A DNA stretch of 48,144 bases, taken from assembly GCF_016901775.1 (NCBI RefSeq), contig NZ_JACJKW010000019.1, forward strand, positions 1 through 48,144, written 5' to 3'. The notes under the pieces were generated by a model. That model was given only the letters and a program-made list of their open reading frames with translations. It searched no databases and was not told the origin of the DNA. The DNA is from Intestinimonas butyriciproducens (GTDB lineage: Bacteria; Bacillota; Clostridia; Oscillospirales; Butyricicoccaceae). Positions 13,560 to 21,014 of this stretch are shown here, in pieces. Made by a program: the position numbers and the translations under genes. Numbering within the stretch: position 1 is the stretch's first letter; each line of letters begins with the position of its first letter.

Positions 13560-14056
13560 TTTATCCCCTCCTCCATCTCTTCCGCCGTCACCACAAAAGC
13601 AGGCTCACTTCCTCCCAAGGAGCCAAAATCATATTCTTTTCCAGATTGCTCCAGTGTTCCTGTGATGATACGGGAGCAATAAAACTCCACCGCTTTCCCA
13701 TCCTGCACAATTTTTGCACGCAAAGTAGGGGTGAAATATTGACAAGACAGTCCGCTGGGCCCCAATGTATGGATCCGGCGTACCGGCCCTGTTTCCAGCG
13801 GGGCCTCTGCATGAATGAAGATTCCCCGATCCCAATCATAAAGGGCCGTTCCCTGAAATTCCTGGTCAAAGGTGACCGCTATGGGAAAGGTGGGATCGTC
13901 CTCCGGCCAAAAAATTCCCGACTGTACCAGCTGCCAAGTCCAGGTCACATCTTCCATTCCCCGGGGCCTTTCCCCCTGAGATGCACTCTGGGAAGCCAGG
14001 GAAAATGCGATGCTGCTCACAAAAGCAAACAACAAAAAACCAACGCCATATCCCAT
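13556..14056 (-). CDS. exported or membrane-anchored protein of unknown function
   Basis: This 166-residue protein has an N-terminal hydrophobic segment (GVGFLLFAFVSSIAFSLA) that looks like a signal peptide or anchor, then a polar, probably beta-rich domain with no motif I recognise. It is coupled by a 4-nt overlap to the polytopic membrane protein downstream, so it is likely its extracytoplasmic partner. The start is uncertain: an excellent AAGGAGGGG site at 14075-14083 lies too far (18-20 nt) from the ATG at 14056, and an in-frame ATT at 14074 sits directly after it. A TTGACA-17-TAAAAT promoter lies upstream. Confidence 0.7.
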   Translation of the reverse strand: MGYGVGFLLFAFVSSIAFSLASQSASQGERPRGMEDVTWTWQLVQSGIFWPEDDPTFPIAVTFDQEFQGTALYDWDRGIFIHAEAPLETGPVRRIHTLGPSGLSCQYFTPTLRAKIVQDGKAVEFYCSRIITGTLEQSGKEYDFGSLGGSEPAFVVTAEEMEEGIK

Positions 14057-14101
14057 CTTTTTTCTCGCGGCAATCCCCTCCTTCCAAAATCTCCCGTTTC
14101 G

Positions 14102-14130
14102 ATTTTATATTATGTAGACCAGTCTGTCAA
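14102..14130 (-). promoter_or_regulatory. promoter of the 14.1-12.6 kb operon
   Basis: Minus-strand TTGACA (14125-14130), a 17-bp spacer and TAAAAT (14102-14107). The predicted start near 14095 is about 12 nt ahead of the ribosome-binding site at 14075-14083. Confidence 0.75.
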
Positions 14131-14314
14131 TGGACTAGAAAAGAAAGTCATTTTTTCTTGCTTTTTATTTTCCTTCCTGATGTAATTTCTATATTATTTC
14201 ATTTTGTTTTTTCTCGCATTTGGTGTTGGAAGCCCGCTCACGGCCGACGATCCAAACGATCACCTCATTGACCGCTGCGGGCTCTCCTGCTTCCGGGAAA
14301 GGAGTGTGCATTGT

Positions 14315-14776
14315 ATGAAGCGTTTTCTCCGTAAAAACATGGGACTTATGATCCTTGTAGGCTGCTTCTGGGGGCTTCAGCTGCTGCTGATCTTTTTCCG
14401 GGTCATGCGCACCCAGAGTTTCCAGGAAGTGAGCAGCCAGAGCGGCCCTCAGTGGGAACGATATCAGCTGTTTATGAATCTGGATAACCGGATGGGCCAG
14501 ATTGTCTGCACAGTACATGTGATTTTTGTGGTTCTTGCCGTTCTTTTGGTCTTGGGCCATCTTCGTCTGTGGCAGGTGCTGGGCACCTTCGCCGCCAGCT
14601 ACCTGGGCGCCTGGCTCCTTTCCTACATCGGCCCCGCCTGGGGTGGCGCCGGTCTTTCCAACTATACCTTGGAATTGTACCTTTCTTTTTATACTTCCGC
14701 CCTGTTTCTGGGCATCGGCATTGTGGTGTGGGCCTTCCGCCTGCTCTATCTGCGGATCAAACGAAAAACAGCGTAG
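14315..14776 (+). CDS. small membrane protein of unknown function
   Basis: This 153-residue protein starts at the ATG at 14315, chosen because AAAGGAG lies 8-10 bases upstream; the open frame extends further 5' but without a ribosome-binding site. It opens with a basic stretch (MKRFLRKN) and a hydrophobic segment (GLMILVGCFWGLQLLLIFF), then a polar loop of about 35 residues, then three more hydrophobic segments (VCTVHVIFVVLAVLLVL, ...FAASYLGAWLLSYIG, and LFLGIGIVVWAFRLLYL). So four membrane spans with a basic tail. No family is recognised. It is a single gene closed by a shared terminator. Confidence 0.7.
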   Translation: MKRFLRKNMGLMILVGCFWGLQLLLIFFRVMRTQSFQEVSSQSGPQWERYQLFMNLDNRMGQIVCTVHVIFVVLAVLLVLGHLRLWQVLGTFAASYLGAWLLSYIGPAWGGAGLSNYTLELYLSFYTSALFLGIGIVVWAFRLLYLRIKRKTA

Positions 14777-14817
14777 CACCAAAACCCTTGTCAGAACTCA
14801 CAACAGACAAAAACATA

Positions 14818-14840
14818 GCCCGGCAGCATAGCTGCCGGGC
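14818..14840. terminator. bidirectional terminator
   Basis: Arms 14818-14827 and 14831-14840 (GCCCGGCAGC) are perfectly paired around a 3-nt loop. TTTCTTTC follows on the plus strand and GCTATGTTTTT on the minus strand, so it can serve both convergent genes. Confidence 0.8.
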
Positions 14841-14871
14841 TTTCTTTCTATTCTTTCGCTGAAACCGCTTT

Positions 14872-15348
14872 TTATTCCTTGTGCGCTGTTTTCCACGCTT
14901 TGATCCCCTGGTGCAGCATGGTGAAAAGTGCGGCTCCCACGCCGTAGACGGCAGCGCTGTAAAATTCCACAAACTGCTCGATGTAATAGTTGACGGCTCC
15001 TACATCGCTTTGAAGCCAGAAGGGCAAAATGGCAAGACCTCCGGCCAGCATGGGAATACCCACCACCAAAATATATTCCTTCCAGTTGATCAGCCCTACT
15101 GCGGCCAGCGCCAACGCAGCCAGATAGGCCACTCTTCCCACTTTCCGGCCGAGGCTTTTCAGCTCCTCCGACCGCTGGGCCGTAGCTGTGTAATGGGTCT
15201 GGTCAATCTCTTCTCCCCGTTCCAGCGCCGCTTTCATCTGTCGGAACTCCTGTGCTGCATCCAGCTGCAGCTTGGCCCCGGTCCCGGCCAGACCGGCATA
15301 AACCAAAAGGAACAGCAATCCCAGAATACAAATCAATTTCTTCTTCAT
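14872..15348 (-). CDS. small membrane protein of unknown function
   Basis: This 158-residue protein begins with a basic residue cluster and a hydrophobic helix (LICILGLLFLLVYAGLAGTG), then a soluble helical stretch rich in Glu/Gln/Lys (about 30-70), then further hydrophobic segments (VAYLAALALAAVGLINW, ILVVGIPMLAGGLAILPFWL, and a weaker one before the basic C-terminus). That gives three or four membrane spans. No family is recognised. It has a TTGACA-17-TATGCT promoter and is divergent from the PadR gene, which may control it. Confidence 0.7.
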   Translation of the reverse strand: MKKKLICILGLLFLLVYAGLAGTGAKLQLDAAQEFRQMKAALERGEEIDQTHYTATAQRSEELKSLGRKVGRVAYLAALALAAVGLINWKEYILVVGIPMLAGGLAILPFWLQSDVGAVNYYIEQFVEFYSAAVYGVGAALFTMLHQGIKAWKTAHKE

Positions 15349-15397
15349 TGCCCTTTCCTCTCTTTCTTATATATTTAGTAATGCTTATTATGTGAAC

Positions 15398-15426
15398 AGC
15401 ATATTCTCCTTTCCACTCTTTGTCAA
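15398..15426 (-). promoter_or_regulatory. promoter of the gene at 14872-15348
   Basis: Minus-strand TTGACA (15421-15426), 17-bp spacer, TATGCT (15398-15403). It leaves about 45 nt of leader. Confidence 0.7.
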
Positions 15427-15467
15427 GGGTGCTTCTGGTATTTTTGTGATATCTTCCCTTTTTGTCG

Positions 15468-15495
15468 TTGCTTTTTGCCAAAATTTCGATATACT
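15468..15495 (+). promoter_or_regulatory. promoter of the PadR operon
   Basis: TTGCTT (15468-15473), 16-bp spacer, TATACT (15490-15495), ending about 29 bp before the PadR start codon. It is divergent from the promoter at 15398-15426. Confidence 0.6.
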
Positions 15496-15523
15496 GAAAG
15501 TAACCTTACAGCAGGTGAACTCC

Positions 15524-15889
15524 ATGAAAAAAGAACACAGCCCGGATTCCGGGCATTCCTTCGAGGACTATTTCAAACGAGCCATCAGCCCCATGCTGGT
15601 GCTCCATCTTCTTTTCCAGCAGCCCATGTATGTCTATCAGATGCAGCAGGAACTTTCCCGCCGCAGCCAGGGCCGGTATACCCTTTCCCTTCTTTATCCG
15701 GTGCTCTATCGGCTGGTCAAGCTGGGTTATGTGAAAGAAAGCGGAAAGCAAATCTCTCCGGACAACCGGGTGCGGCAATACTATGCCATCACCCCCACCG
15801 GGACAGATTATCTGGCTGCTCTCCGCGGAGAATATCAGGAGCTCCAGCTTGCAGTGCAGCAAATTATGGAAGGGGAGAAATCCACATGA
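15524..15889 (+). CDS. PadR-family transcriptional regulator
   Basis: PadR proteins are winged-helix repressors that usually sense small molecules or stress and control a neighbouring membrane protein. The 121-residue product has the winged helix at about residues 20-90 (MLVLHLLFQQPMYVYQMQQEL, then YTLSLLYPVLYRLVKLGYV and RVRQYYAITPTGTDYL). The ATG at 15524 is chosen because it gives the normal PadR length; the open frame continues upstream through the promoter. The ribosome-binding site (AGGTGA) is weak. Its stop overlaps the next start by 4 nt, the standard PadR/HAAS arrangement. The regulator may also act on the divergent gene at 14872-15348. Confidence 0.9.
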   Translation: MKKEHSPDSGHSFEDYFKRAISPMLVLHLLFQQPMYVYQMQQELSRRSQGRYTLSLLYPVLYRLVKLGYVKESGKQISPDNRVRQYYAITPTGTDYLAALRGEYQELQLAVQQIMEGEKST

Positions 15890-16218
15890 AAACCAAAGCC
15901 GCCCGTTCCATCCAGAGTTACCTCAAACAGGTCAAACCCTATCTGGCCGACTGCCCCTTAAAGACCCGCCAGCAGCTTTTGTCCGGCTTGTCCCAGGAAC
16001 TGGAGGAATACGCTGCTCAGCATCCCACCGTCTCTCTGGAAGAACTTTCTGCCTGTTTCCGTTTGCCGGAGGAAACTGCCCAGGAGCTGCTTCTGGCTGT
16101 GCCTCTGCCCGTGCAGGCGGCCAGCCGTCAGTTGAAGCTGCTCATGCTGCGAGCCTGTTTGCTGGTGACCGGCACATGGCTGTTTCACCTGGTATTTCTC
16201 CAGGGCTATCTGCGATAA
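15886..16218 (+). CDS. HAAS-like membrane protein paired with PadR
   Basis: This 110-residue protein starts at the ATG of an ATGA overlap with the PadR gene. The N-terminal 70 residues are helical and resemble the HAAS/DUF1700 type of PadR partner (LKTRQQLLSGLSQELEEYAA, then a second helical pair), followed by one membrane span near the C-terminus (LLMLRACLLVTGTWLFHLVFL). In this family the partner is thought to transmit a membrane signal or be the regulated target. It is shorter than most relatives, which have several spans. A terminator follows. Confidence 0.7.
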   Translation: MKTKAARSIQSYLKQVKPYLADCPLKTRQQLLSGLSQELEEYAAQHPTVSLEELSACFRLPEETAQELLLAVPLPVQAASRQLKLLMLRACLLVTGTWLFHLVFLQGYLR

Positions 16219-16250
16219 CCGCTCTGCAAAACCATTTCTCGTTCTATTGC

Positions 16251-16273
16251 AAAAGCGCCCAAAGGGCGCTTTT
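16251..16273 (+). terminator. terminator of the PadR operon
   Basis: Arms 16251-16260 and 16264-16273 (AAAAGCGCCC), 3-nt loop, followed by CTTTTTTTC. Confidence 0.9.
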
Positions 16274-16301
16274 CTTTTTTTCTAAAAATTTTTCCCACAA
16301 A

Positions 16302-16335
16302 CATAAAACCCGCCGGGGTGACGGCGGGTCTTATG
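16302..16335 (-). terminator. terminator of the XRE regulator gene
   Basis: Arms 16302-16315 and 16322-16335 pair with one mismatch (core ACCCGCCG). On the minus strand the stem is followed by TTTGTGGG and then an A/T-rich stretch, so the U-tract is only moderate. Confidence 0.6.
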
Positions 16336-16388
16336 TGTGTGAGCGGAACACTCACGGTTTTGCCCCGGCGGGGCGGCGAGCGCTTTTT

Positions 16389-16712
16389 TCACCGGGAGTT
16401 TTTCTGCTGGGAGCGCAGAAACTCCAAAAAATCCAACAGGCTTTTGCGCTCCGCCGGGGGCAGGACACTAAATTCGGCACACAGCTTTTTCAGCGTTCCC
16501 TCTTCCCGCAGCTGGGAACAGCCCAACAGATAGTCCACCGTCACGCCGAAAAAAGCGGCGATGTCGATGAGCATCTTGGCGTCCCGGGGGAAGTGGGCCC
16601 CTGACTCATAAAAGCTGACCATGCGGGGAGAAATCCCCAAATGGGCACCGAGTTCCTTTTGGGTGATGTTCCGCTCTTCCCGCAATTCGCGCAGTCTTTC
16701 TGCGAAAGTCAT
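16389..16712 (-). CDS. XRE-family helix-turn-helix regulator
   Basis: A 107-residue DNA-binding protein. The HTH covers about residues 5-62: RLRELREERNITQKELGAHL, then ISPRMVSFYESG and MLIDIAAFFGVTVDYLLG, the classic Cro/C1-type pattern. The remaining 40 residues are helical and probably dimerise. It is divergent from the sigma factor-LRR gene, with 150 bp between the two starts, so it may regulate that gene; this is inference from position only. It is not associated with phage genes here. Confidence 0.88.
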   Translation of the reverse strand: MTFAERLRELREERNITQKELGAHLGISPRMVSFYESGAHFPRDAKMLIDIAAFFGVTVDYLLGCSQLREEGTLKKLCAEFSVLPPAERKSLLDFLEFLRSQQKNSR

Positions 16713-16789
16713 GGGACATCACCTCGACCCTATCATAAAATATTTTTCCCTTTCCGACAGCCAATAGTAGTATAATTTCTTCCTCGCTG

Positions 16790-16818
16790 TTGACCCCGAA
16801 GTGTTCCTTCTGTACAAT
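16790..16818 (+). promoter_or_regulatory. promoter of the sigma factor-LRR gene
   Basis: TTGACC (16790-16795), 17-bp spacer, TACAAT (16813-16818). This is a housekeeping-type promoter; I see no second, ECF-like promoter that would show autoregulation. Confidence 0.7.
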
Positions 16819-16863
16819 AAAACAAGGCTTCTTTTGACAAAAATAACAAAATGGAGGAACTAT

Positions 16864-18627
16864 ATGGATCTGGAAAAAACGGTGGCTCAGGCCAAAGCGG
16901 GCCAGCGGGAGGCACAGAGCGTCCTCTACCAGCAATACTTTCAAAAGATCTATTCCCTGGCCCTGGGCATCACCAAAAACCCGGAAGACGCCATGGACAT
17001 CTGCCAGGAAACTTTTTTATCGGCCTTTCAGCATCTGTCCTCCTTGCGGGAAAGTGCAGCTTTTCCCCACTGGCTGTGCCAGATCGCCGCAAACCAATGC
17101 CGCCGTCTGGTGAAAAACAAAGGCCGCTTCCTTTCGCCCCAGCAAAAGGAGGACGAGCCGGATTTCTTTTCTTCCCTGCCCGATGACGACCCGGAAACCC
17201 TGCCCGAGCAAGTGCTGGACAAGGAAGAGACCCGCCGCCTGATGGAAGAGACGGTGCAGCAGCTTCCCGATGTACAGCGGGAGTGCGTACTTCTTTACTA
17301 TTATGGGGGGCTTTCGGTGGAAGAGATCGCCCAGGTGCAGCAGTGCTCCACCGGCACGGTGAAAAGCCGGCTGAACTATGCCCGGCAGAAGCTCCGTCAG
17401 CAAGTGCTGGCCATGGAAGAGCGGGACGGAGTCCGCTACCATGGCGCCATTCCCTTCTCCCTGCTGTTTTCCCGGCTGCTGGAGAATGTTTCCGCTCCGC
17501 AGCAGCAGGAACAGATCTGGCAAGGGTTGGAGAAAGTTCTGGGGGCGGCGGCTGCGGCCGGTGCCGGGACCGCTGCCGCCGGCGCTTTGGGTACCGGGGC
17601 TGGAGAAGCCGCCAAAACCGGACTGTTTGCCACTATCAAGGCCAAAATCATCGCCGGTGTGACGGCGGCCGCCCTGGTCACCGGCGGGGCGGCGGTGGTC
17701 ATTTCCCGTCTGCCCGAACCCATTGTCTTTTCCGATCCGGCTATGGAGCAAAACATCCGGGTTCTCATCCAAAAACCGGAAGGAAAAATCTATCCGGAGG
17801 ATTGCCAGGATCTTTCCCACCTCACCATTCTGCCCGACGGCTTTATTGCACACACAGACAACGCATTTTACAACGATCCCCACCCGGAAGAGGGCACCGT
17901 GCCGGTAGAAAGCCTGGCCGATCTGCAAAAATTGCCCCAGGTGACTTCTCTTCAGTTTATCCAGGGGGATGCCCAGCCCCTGCTGGACACCCTGGGGGAA
18001 AATCCCCATCTGCAGGAAGTGGATTCCACCTGGCGGGACACCCAGGACCTTACCGACCTCTCCTTTGTGCAGGGCCTTCCCAATCTCCGCAGTCTGAACT
18101 GCACCATTGGGGACAATGTGGATCTGACCCCCTTGGAATCTGCCACTGCGCTGCGCGCCTTGCAGCTGGGATGCGGCAGTGTTTCCCTGGATCTGTCCCG
18201 GCTGGAGAATCTCACCTACCTGGGCCTGATGCCCATGGGAGACGGCACCCGTGGCGGCACTTTCTACCTGGAAAGCAGCCAGCCTCTTTTGAAACTGCGC
18301 CTTTTGCAGCTTTATTCCGGCCAGCCGGATAACCTGGAATTTCTCCGGGGTGCTTCTTCTCTGGAAGTGCTGGAACTGTTCTCTTTCGGAACGGCTGTCG
18401 ACCTGTCCCCTCTCAGCGGCCTTCCCGCTCTGCGGGCCGCAACGATTGATGGAGGTCCCTATGACCTGGCTCCCCTTCAGGATTGCCCCCAGCTGGAGGC
18501 CTATTTTTCTTCCATGGGTCAAAACCCGCCTTCCGTTCCGCAACTGGACACCGGGGCATTTATGGATACCTACACCAATCCGCTGATGGATGAAATTTTC
18601 CACGGTTTAATGGATCAGGAAGAATAA
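16864..18627 (+). CDS. ECF-like sigma factor fused to a membrane segment and LRR-like domain
   Basis: The 587-residue product starts at the ATG at 16864 (GGAGG 6-7 bases upstream). Residues 8-85 form sigma region 2 (YQQYFQKIYSLALGITKNPE, then DICQETFLSAFQHL), and 128-180 form region 4 (LPDVQRECVLLYYYGGLSVE, then CSTGTVKSRLNYARQKLR). An Ala/Gly-rich stretch (226-250) leads to one membrane span (about 261-281), and residues 288-560 form an outer domain. It opens with an internalin-like cap (DPAMEQNIRVLIQKPEGKIY) and continues with irregular leucine-rich repeats such as LPNLRSLNC and LRLLQLYSG. So the sigma factor is tethered at the inner face and linked to a surface sensor or ligand-binding part. 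Release, perhaps by proteolysis, would be needed for normal function; this is inference. No anti-sigma gene adjoins. Confidence 0.88.
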   Translation: MDLEKTVAQAKAGQREAQSVLYQQYFQKIYSLALGITKNPEDAMDICQETFLSAFQHLSSLRESAAFPHWLCQIAANQCRRLVKNKGRFLSPQQKEDEPDFFSSLPDDDPETLPEQVLDKEETRRLMEETVQQLPDVQRECVLLYYYGGLSVEEIAQVQQCSTGTVKSRLNYARQKLRQQVLAMEERDGVRYHGAIPFSLLFSRLLENVSAPQQQEQIWQGLEKVLGAAAAAGAGTAAAGALGTGAGEAAKTGLFATIKAKIIAGVTAAALVTGGAAVVISRLPEPIVFSDPAMEQNIRVLIQKPEGKIYPEDCQDLSHLTILPDGFIAHTDNAFYNDPHPEEGTVPVESLADLQKLPQVTSLQFIQGDAQPLLDTLGENPHLQEVDSTWRDTQDLTDLSFVQGLPNLRSLNCTIGDNVDLTPLESATALRALQLGCGSVSLDLSRLENLTYLGLMPMGDGTRGGTFYLESSQPLLKLRLLQLYSGQPDNLEFLRGASSLEVLELFSFGTAVDLSPLSGLPALRAATIDGGPYDLAPLQDCPQLEAYFSSMGQNPPSVPQLDTGAFMDTYTNPLMDEIFHGLMDQEE

Positions 18628-18635
18628 ACCAAGCC

Positions 18636-18868
18636 AAAAGCCGCCTTTCCAGGCGGCTTTCAGACTGTCGAAAAACCTATACAGCGCAAAGAAACTGTTT
18701 GCCCTTTCTCTTATCAATCTGCAAAAACCGGCGACCGGTGCGTCGGTTTTTGCACTTCTCAAGGGACAAGTGTGCGCCGAAGGTGTGCACGCAGGCCCTT
18801 GCAAAAACTCGAAAAAGTGGCTTCTGCCACTTTTTTGACACGCTCAAGCCGCCTTTTCAGGCGGCTTT
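18636..18868. repeat. hairpin-rich intergenic element with imperfect terminal inverted repeats
   Basis: The ends mirror each other: AAAAGCCGCCT/AGGCGGCTT then CAGACTGTCGAAAAA on the left (18636-18675), and the complement-like TTTTTTGACACGCTC then a GCCGCC/GGCGGC hairpin on the right (18831-18868). Between them lie hairpins at 18721-18753 (GCAAAAACCG arms), 18760-18801 (CAAGGG arms enclosing a second stem) and 18812-18835 (AAAAAGTGGC arms). No open frame of note is inside. It could be a small non-autonomous mobile element, a tandem set of terminators, or a structured RNA. Confidence 0.5.
18637..18660 (+). terminator. terminator of the sigma factor-LRR gene
   Basis: Arms 18637-18646 and 18651-18660 (AAAGCCGCCT), 4-nt loop, ending in TTT. 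It starts 10 bp past the stop codon. It is also the left end of the element at 18636-18868. Confidence 0.7.
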
Positions 18869-18871
18869 TTC

Positions 18872-18900
18872 TTGCAACTGTCCAGGCAGACGCATATAAT
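18872..18900 (+). promoter_or_regulatory. promoter of the LuxR-type regulator
   Basis: TTGCAA (18872-18877), 17-bp spacer, TATAAT (18895-18900). It begins right at the right-hand end of the hairpin-rich element. Confidence 0.78.
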
Positions 18901-18947
18901 AAAATAAATAGGTAAGCGTTTTCCCAGCAGAGAAGGAGTGACACGGG

Positions 18948-20150
18948 ATGGATTACATCACCATACAGCAAGCTGCCGAAAAATGGAATATTTCTCTCCC
19001 CCTGGCCCAGCAATACTGCGCCGAAGGCTGCATTCCCGGGGCACAGAAAATCGGCACAGACTGGGCCATTCCCGCCTCTGCCCCAAACCCCGCCGATGTT
19101 CCAAAAGAAAAAAGCCCGATTCCCATCACAAATCCACAGGAAGAAGTTCCGCCCCCTCACCCGATCCCCATGCCCCTTTTGAGCAGTCCCTTTGTCCCCG
19201 GGCATTGCAAGGAATATGTGGAACGCATCCAGGATGCACATGTGCGGAACATCGCCTGGGCCGAATACTATTATTTCAGCGGTCAGCCGGAAGAAGCTGC
19301 CAAAATCGCCGAACTGTATCTTTCCCATGATGAGCTTTCCCTGCGTCTTTCTGCCTGCCTGATCTACACCTATGCCAATCTGTCCATCGGGCAGATCCAG
19401 AGGGCCAAGCATACCCTGGCCCAGATCCAGAACACCCTGACCTCCCAGGAGCAGCTTTCCCCTCAGCTGCAGGCAACGGCGGTATTTGCCATCACCACGG
19501 CCTCGGTGCTGCTCCACCTTCCTCTCCCCTCCGGGCTGATCTCCCTGAAAGAACACCTGCGCTTGCTTCCTCCCGGTCTGCGGATGTTTGCTCTATATGT
19601 CCAGGCCCACCAGACCTATCTGGAGGGGGAATATGGAAAAAGCATCGGCATTGTGGAAACCGCCTTTGCCCTGGAGGGACAGCAATATCCCATCCCTTCC
19701 ATCTACCTCCATCTGGTGGCGGTGATGGATTATATGAGCCTGAAGCAGCCGGAACATGCCCAGGCCCACTTGCTGGCGGCCTGGAAACTGGCTCAGCCTG
19801 ACGATCTGATCGAAGGGTTCGGAGAGCACCACGGTTTGCTGGGCGGGATGCTGGAAGCTGTACTGAAAAAGGACTGGCCGGAAGATTTCCGGCGGATCAT
19901 CGCCATCACCTACCGGTTTTCCGCAGGCTGGCGCAAAGTACACAACCCGGAAACCGGCCATCCGGTGGCCGACAACCTGACCACCACCGAATTTGCCGCC
20001 GCCATGCTGGCCGCCCGGGGCTGGACCAACCAGGAGATCGCAGGCCATCTGGGTATCTCCCCCAACACGGTGAAGCAATACATTTCCACCGCATTGCAAA
20101 AGCTGAACATCAAACAGCGCAAAGACCTGAAGCAATATATGCTGCGGTAA
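18948..20150 (+). CDS. LuxR-type transcriptional regulator with N-terminal excisionase-like HTH
   Basis: The 400-residue protein has two possible DNA-binding ends. Residues 1-45 resemble the short MerR/excisionase-like HTH (ITIQQAAEKWNISLPLAQQY, then GAQKIGTDWAIP). The middle (about 85-320) is all-helical, probably TPR-like. Residues 330-398 are a LuxR/GerE HTH (LTTTEFAAAMLAARGWTNQE, then HLGISPNTVKQYISTALQKL). This layout is common in uncharacterised Clostridia regulators; the ligand is unknown. The ATG at 18948 follows GAAGGAG. Its promoter is TTGCAA-17-TATAAT and a terminator follows. The target may be the neighbouring SLH gene or the divergent surface-protein operon; this is only positional. 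Confidence 0.85.
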   Translation: MDYITIQQAAEKWNISLPLAQQYCAEGCIPGAQKIGTDWAIPASAPNPADVPKEKSPIPITNPQEEVPPPHPIPMPLLSSPFVPGHCKEYVERIQDAHVRNIAWAEYYYFSGQPEEAAKIAELYLSHDELSLRLSACLIYTYANLSIGQIQRAKHTLAQIQNTLTSQEQLSPQLQATAVFAITTASVLLHLPLPSGLISLKEHLRLLPPGLRMFALYVQAHQTYLEGEYGKSIGIVETAFALEGQQYPIPSIYLHLVAVMDYMSLKQPEHAQAHLLAAWKLAQPDDLIEGFGEHHGLLGGMLEAVLKKDWPEDFRRIIAITYRFSAGWRKVHNPETGHPVADNLTTTEFAAAMLAARGWTNQEIAGHLGISPNTVKQYISTALQKLNIKQRKDLKQYMLR

Positions 20151-20170
20151 GCCGCAAAACCCAATTTCCA

Positions 20171-20212
20171 AAGGACTATGCCAAAAAACTCTTGGATATA
20201 GTCCTTTTTTTC
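20171..20212 (+). terminator. terminator of the LuxR-type gene
   Basis: Arms 20171-20179 and 20198-20206 (AAGGACTAT), with a second inner pairing CCAA/TTGG, followed by a run of T. Confidence 0.85.
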
Positions 20213-20297
20213 AAAAAAAGGGATGATTTCAAACCGCCTTCTTTGTGATACATTAAAAACAGAGCACTGTCCCCGGCGAAAAGGAGGCTCCTTCCCA

Positions 20298-20957
20298 ATG
20301 ACTGAAAATATCCGCAAAATCATCCCCAGCAGTCCTTCCAGCCCCTTTGTCTTTCCTATGGACATCTGTTCTGAGGACAACCGCACAACCCTTCCTTTCA
20401 CCGATATTCCCGCCGGGGCCTGGTACGAAGAGGGGGTGCGCTATGCCTGGCGCCACGGTCTGATGGCCGGCACCAGCCCCACTTTGTTTTCCCCCCGCCT
20501 GCCCCTGAGCCGGGGGATGGCGGTGACCATTCTTCATCGCCTAGAGTCCTGTCCGGCTCCCACAGGAGAATGCCGGTTTTCCGATGTAAAACCAGAGCAA
20601 TACTGGAGTGAAGCTGTGGCATGGGCATCGGAAAAAGGCATTGTACTGGGATGCGGCCGGGGCAAGTTCCGGCCGGAGGAACCCATCACCCGGGAGCAGC
20701 TGGTGACTTTGTTTTACCGTCTGGCCCAGGTTTCCCCGGGGGCGCAGGCAGAAACAACGCCGATGGAATTTGCATCCTTTGCCGATGCCCGTCTCATCAG
20801 CCGGTATGCCCAGTCTGCCTTTCAGTGGGCCTTGGAGCAAAAGCTGATCCAGGGGACCCGGCGCAGCCGTCTTTTTCCCCGGCGCAGCGCCACCCGGGCC
20901 CAGATGGCCGTGCTGCTGCACCGTTGGCAGCGGCGTGACGGCGCGAACACCATATAA
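20298..20957 (+). CDS. three-SLH-domain protein without a signal peptide
   Basis: SLH domains normally anchor exported proteins to the cell wall. This 219-residue protein consists almost only of three of them: about residues 34-80 (FTDIPAGAWYEEGVRYAWRH then FSPRLPLSRGMAVTILHRL), 92-140 (FSDVKPEQYWSEAVAWASEK then ITREQLVTLFYRLA) and 158-208. The first 30 residues are polar with Ser/Pro and show no hydrophobic signal core. The ATG at 20298 has AAGGAGG 10 bases upstream, and reading further upstream does not add a signal sequence. It may stay inside the cell, be exported by another route, or be a decayed surface protein. The flanking minus-strand operon holds a normal secreted SLH protein. Confidence 0.85.
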   Translation: MTENIRKIIPSSPSSPFVFPMDICSEDNRTTLPFTDIPAGAWYEEGVRYAWRHGLMAGTSPTLFSPRLPLSRGMAVTILHRLESCPAPTGECRFSDVKPEQYWSEAVAWASEKGIVLGCGRGKFRPEEPITREQLVTLFYRLAQVSPGAQAETTPMEFASFADARLISRYAQSAFQWALEQKLIQGTRRSRLFPRRSATRAQMAVLLHRWQRRDGANTI

Positions 20958-20962
20958 CAGAA

Positions 20963-20997
20963 AAACGCCCCGCCGGTTTCAACCCGGCGGGGCGTTT
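20963..20997. terminator. bidirectional terminator between convergent genes
   Basis: Arms 20963-20976 and 20984-20997 (AAACGCCCCGCCGG) are perfectly paired over 14 bp. On the minus strand the stem ends in TTTTT; on the plus strand in GTTTGC. Confidence 0.85.
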
Positions 20998-21014
20998 GCT
21001 GCTTTGGGATGTTT

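Noticed and set aside
18721-18835. CRISPR array in the hairpin-rich stretch
   Set aside because: There are no regularly spaced identical repeats, only different inverted repeats, and no cas genes.
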